DNA of 64,000 bases from Coxiellaceae bacterium (GTDB taxonomy: Bacteria; Pseudomonadota; Gammaproteobacteria; Coxiellales; Coxiellaceae): positions 1-64,000 of the forward strand of contig JARGPC010000006.1 of the NCBI GenBank assembly GCA_029212885.1. Direction: 5' to 3'. Made by a program: the position numbers and the translations under genes. The notes below the pieces were generated by a model. That model did no database searches. It saw only the letters and a program-made list of their open reading frames with translations, and was not told the origin of the DNA. Each line of letters opens with the position of its first letter. Positions within the stretch are counted from its first letter, which is position 1. Shown here piece after piece: positions 63,549 to 64,000 of this stretch.

Positions 63549-64000
63549 TTACTCGTCATTTCCCTCGCCGTCATCACCTTCATCTTCATCTTCAACAATA
63601 TTCTCAATCGCAACTAGCTTCTCATCTTCAGACAAGCGAATTAAGCGCATACCCTGCGTATTACGACCAATCACTGAAATCTCACTAATACGTGTGCGAA
63701 CCATCGTGCCCTTATTGGAAATCATCAACACATCATCAGTTTCAGAAACCTGGACCGACCCAACCACTTGGCCATTACGCTCAGTGGTTTGAATCGCAAT
63801 CACGCCTTGACCACCACGACCAATCGGGCGGTAATCCGATACAGCTGTGCGCTGACCATAACCATTTTCAGTCGCTGATAAAATCGTTTTAGTTTCATCT
63901 GGAATAATCAATGAAATCACATGCTGATCTTCTTTTAACTTAATACCACGAACACCTGTCGCCGCACGACCCATCGCACGCACATCAGATTCAGTAAAGC
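63549..64000 (-). CDS. gyrA: DNA gyrase subunit A, C-terminal part (cut by window edge)
   Basis: Only the last 150 residues are in the window; the frame is open through position 64000. MGRAATGVRGIKLKEDQHVI, GYGQRTAVSDYRPIGRGGQG (the GyrA-box, QRxxGGxG-like) and NTQGMRLIRLSEDEKLVAIE belong to the C-terminal DNA-wrapping beta-pinwheel. It ends with an acidic tail (EDEDEGDDGEGNDE), as in other GyrA proteins. Confidence 0.97.
   Translation of the reverse strand, partial: FTESDVRAMGRAATGVRGIKLKEDQHVISLIIPDETKTILSATENGYGQRTAVSDYRPIGRGGQGVIAIQTTERNGQVVGSVQVSETDDVLMISNKGTMVRTRISEISVIGRNTQGMRLIRLSEDEKLVAIENIVEDEDEGDDGEGNDE

Noticed and set aside
63476-63688. 70-codon plus-strand frame over the repeat and gyrA end
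   Set aside because: Composed of translated repeat and antisense gyrA.
1-64000. tRNA, rRNA, tmRNA and CRISPR search
   Set aside because: By eye no cloverleaf with a GTTCGA-type T-loop, no rRNA conserved blocks and no spaced repeats were found; a covariance search would be needed to exclude small RNAs.

Overview
The window reads as chromosome of an AT-rich gammaproteobacterium with a host-associated lifestyle, most like the Legionellales (Coxiellaceae/Legionellaceae-like). Two lines of evidence support this. The housekeeping order gyrA-serC-cmk-rpsA-lapA-lapB-pyrF is typically gammaproteobacterial. The accessory genes look like secreted effectors: three ankyrin proteins (one with an F-box-like segment and a C-terminal CaaX box), an ADP-ribosyltransferase-like protein, a CE-clan cysteine-protease-like protein and several large orphans. 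The taxonomic call is inference; no rRNA or tRNA gene was found.

Layout. 0.1-3.4 kb: ribosome-assembly GTPase, DUF1456 protein, pseudouridine catabolism pair psuK-psuG. 3.7-12.6 kb: MerR/TipAS and LuxR regulators, then orphans (730 aa protein, aminotransferase-like protein, small secreted protein, possible phosphothreonine-lyase-fold protein, alpha/beta-hydrolase-like protein). 12.6-17.8 kb: L,D-transpeptidase, a 54-residue zinc-type protein missed by length filters, Dph6-like ATPase, SDR, 2OG-Fe oxygenase, DoxX, NTF2-like and PQ-loop proteins. 17.8-22.3 kb: TPP riboswitch with the thiamine salvage operon thiM-thiE-thiD-tenA, facing purE-purK. 22.4-32.1 kb: an SDR without its catalytic Tyr/Lys, second L,D-transpeptidase, DUF2156 protein, EamA transporter, acetolactate decarboxylase, outer-membrane protein, RND efflux pair. 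32.2-46.2 kb: serine hydrolase, putative effectors, L-serine dehydratase, GDSL lipase, LysE and MFS transporters. 46.4-49.3 kb: a CcmF-like protein without its WWD motif, WecA-type transferase, ComEA. 49.4-56.1 kb: F-box/ankyrin/CaaX protein, a signalling cluster (PQ-loop-like/PAS histidine kinase, lone receiver, kinase-fold/LuxR fusion), a small secreted gene split by a decayed IS605-type element, and a cyclodipeptide synthase. 56.2-64 kb: housekeeping block, interrupted by the ART-like gene and by repeat clusters.

A dispersed family of short GC-rich palindromes (core GTCATCCCGG...CCGGGATGAC) occurs at about nine places. Two copies sit in frame inside thiD and a DUF2156 gene and one supplies the C-terminus and stop of pyrF, a behaviour resembling Rickettsia palindromic elements. 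A second, MITE-like repeat (CGTCATTGCGAGGAG ends) occupies the place between rpsA and lapA where ihfB commonly lies.

Strongest leads: the AnkB-like F-box/ankyrin/CaaX protein; the repeats exapted into coding sequence; the signalling cluster at 51.6-54.3 kb; the CcmF scaffold without a haem motif; the atypical cyclodipeptide synthase; and the ART and CE-clan effector candidates. All family assignments were made by eye from motifs, without database searches.
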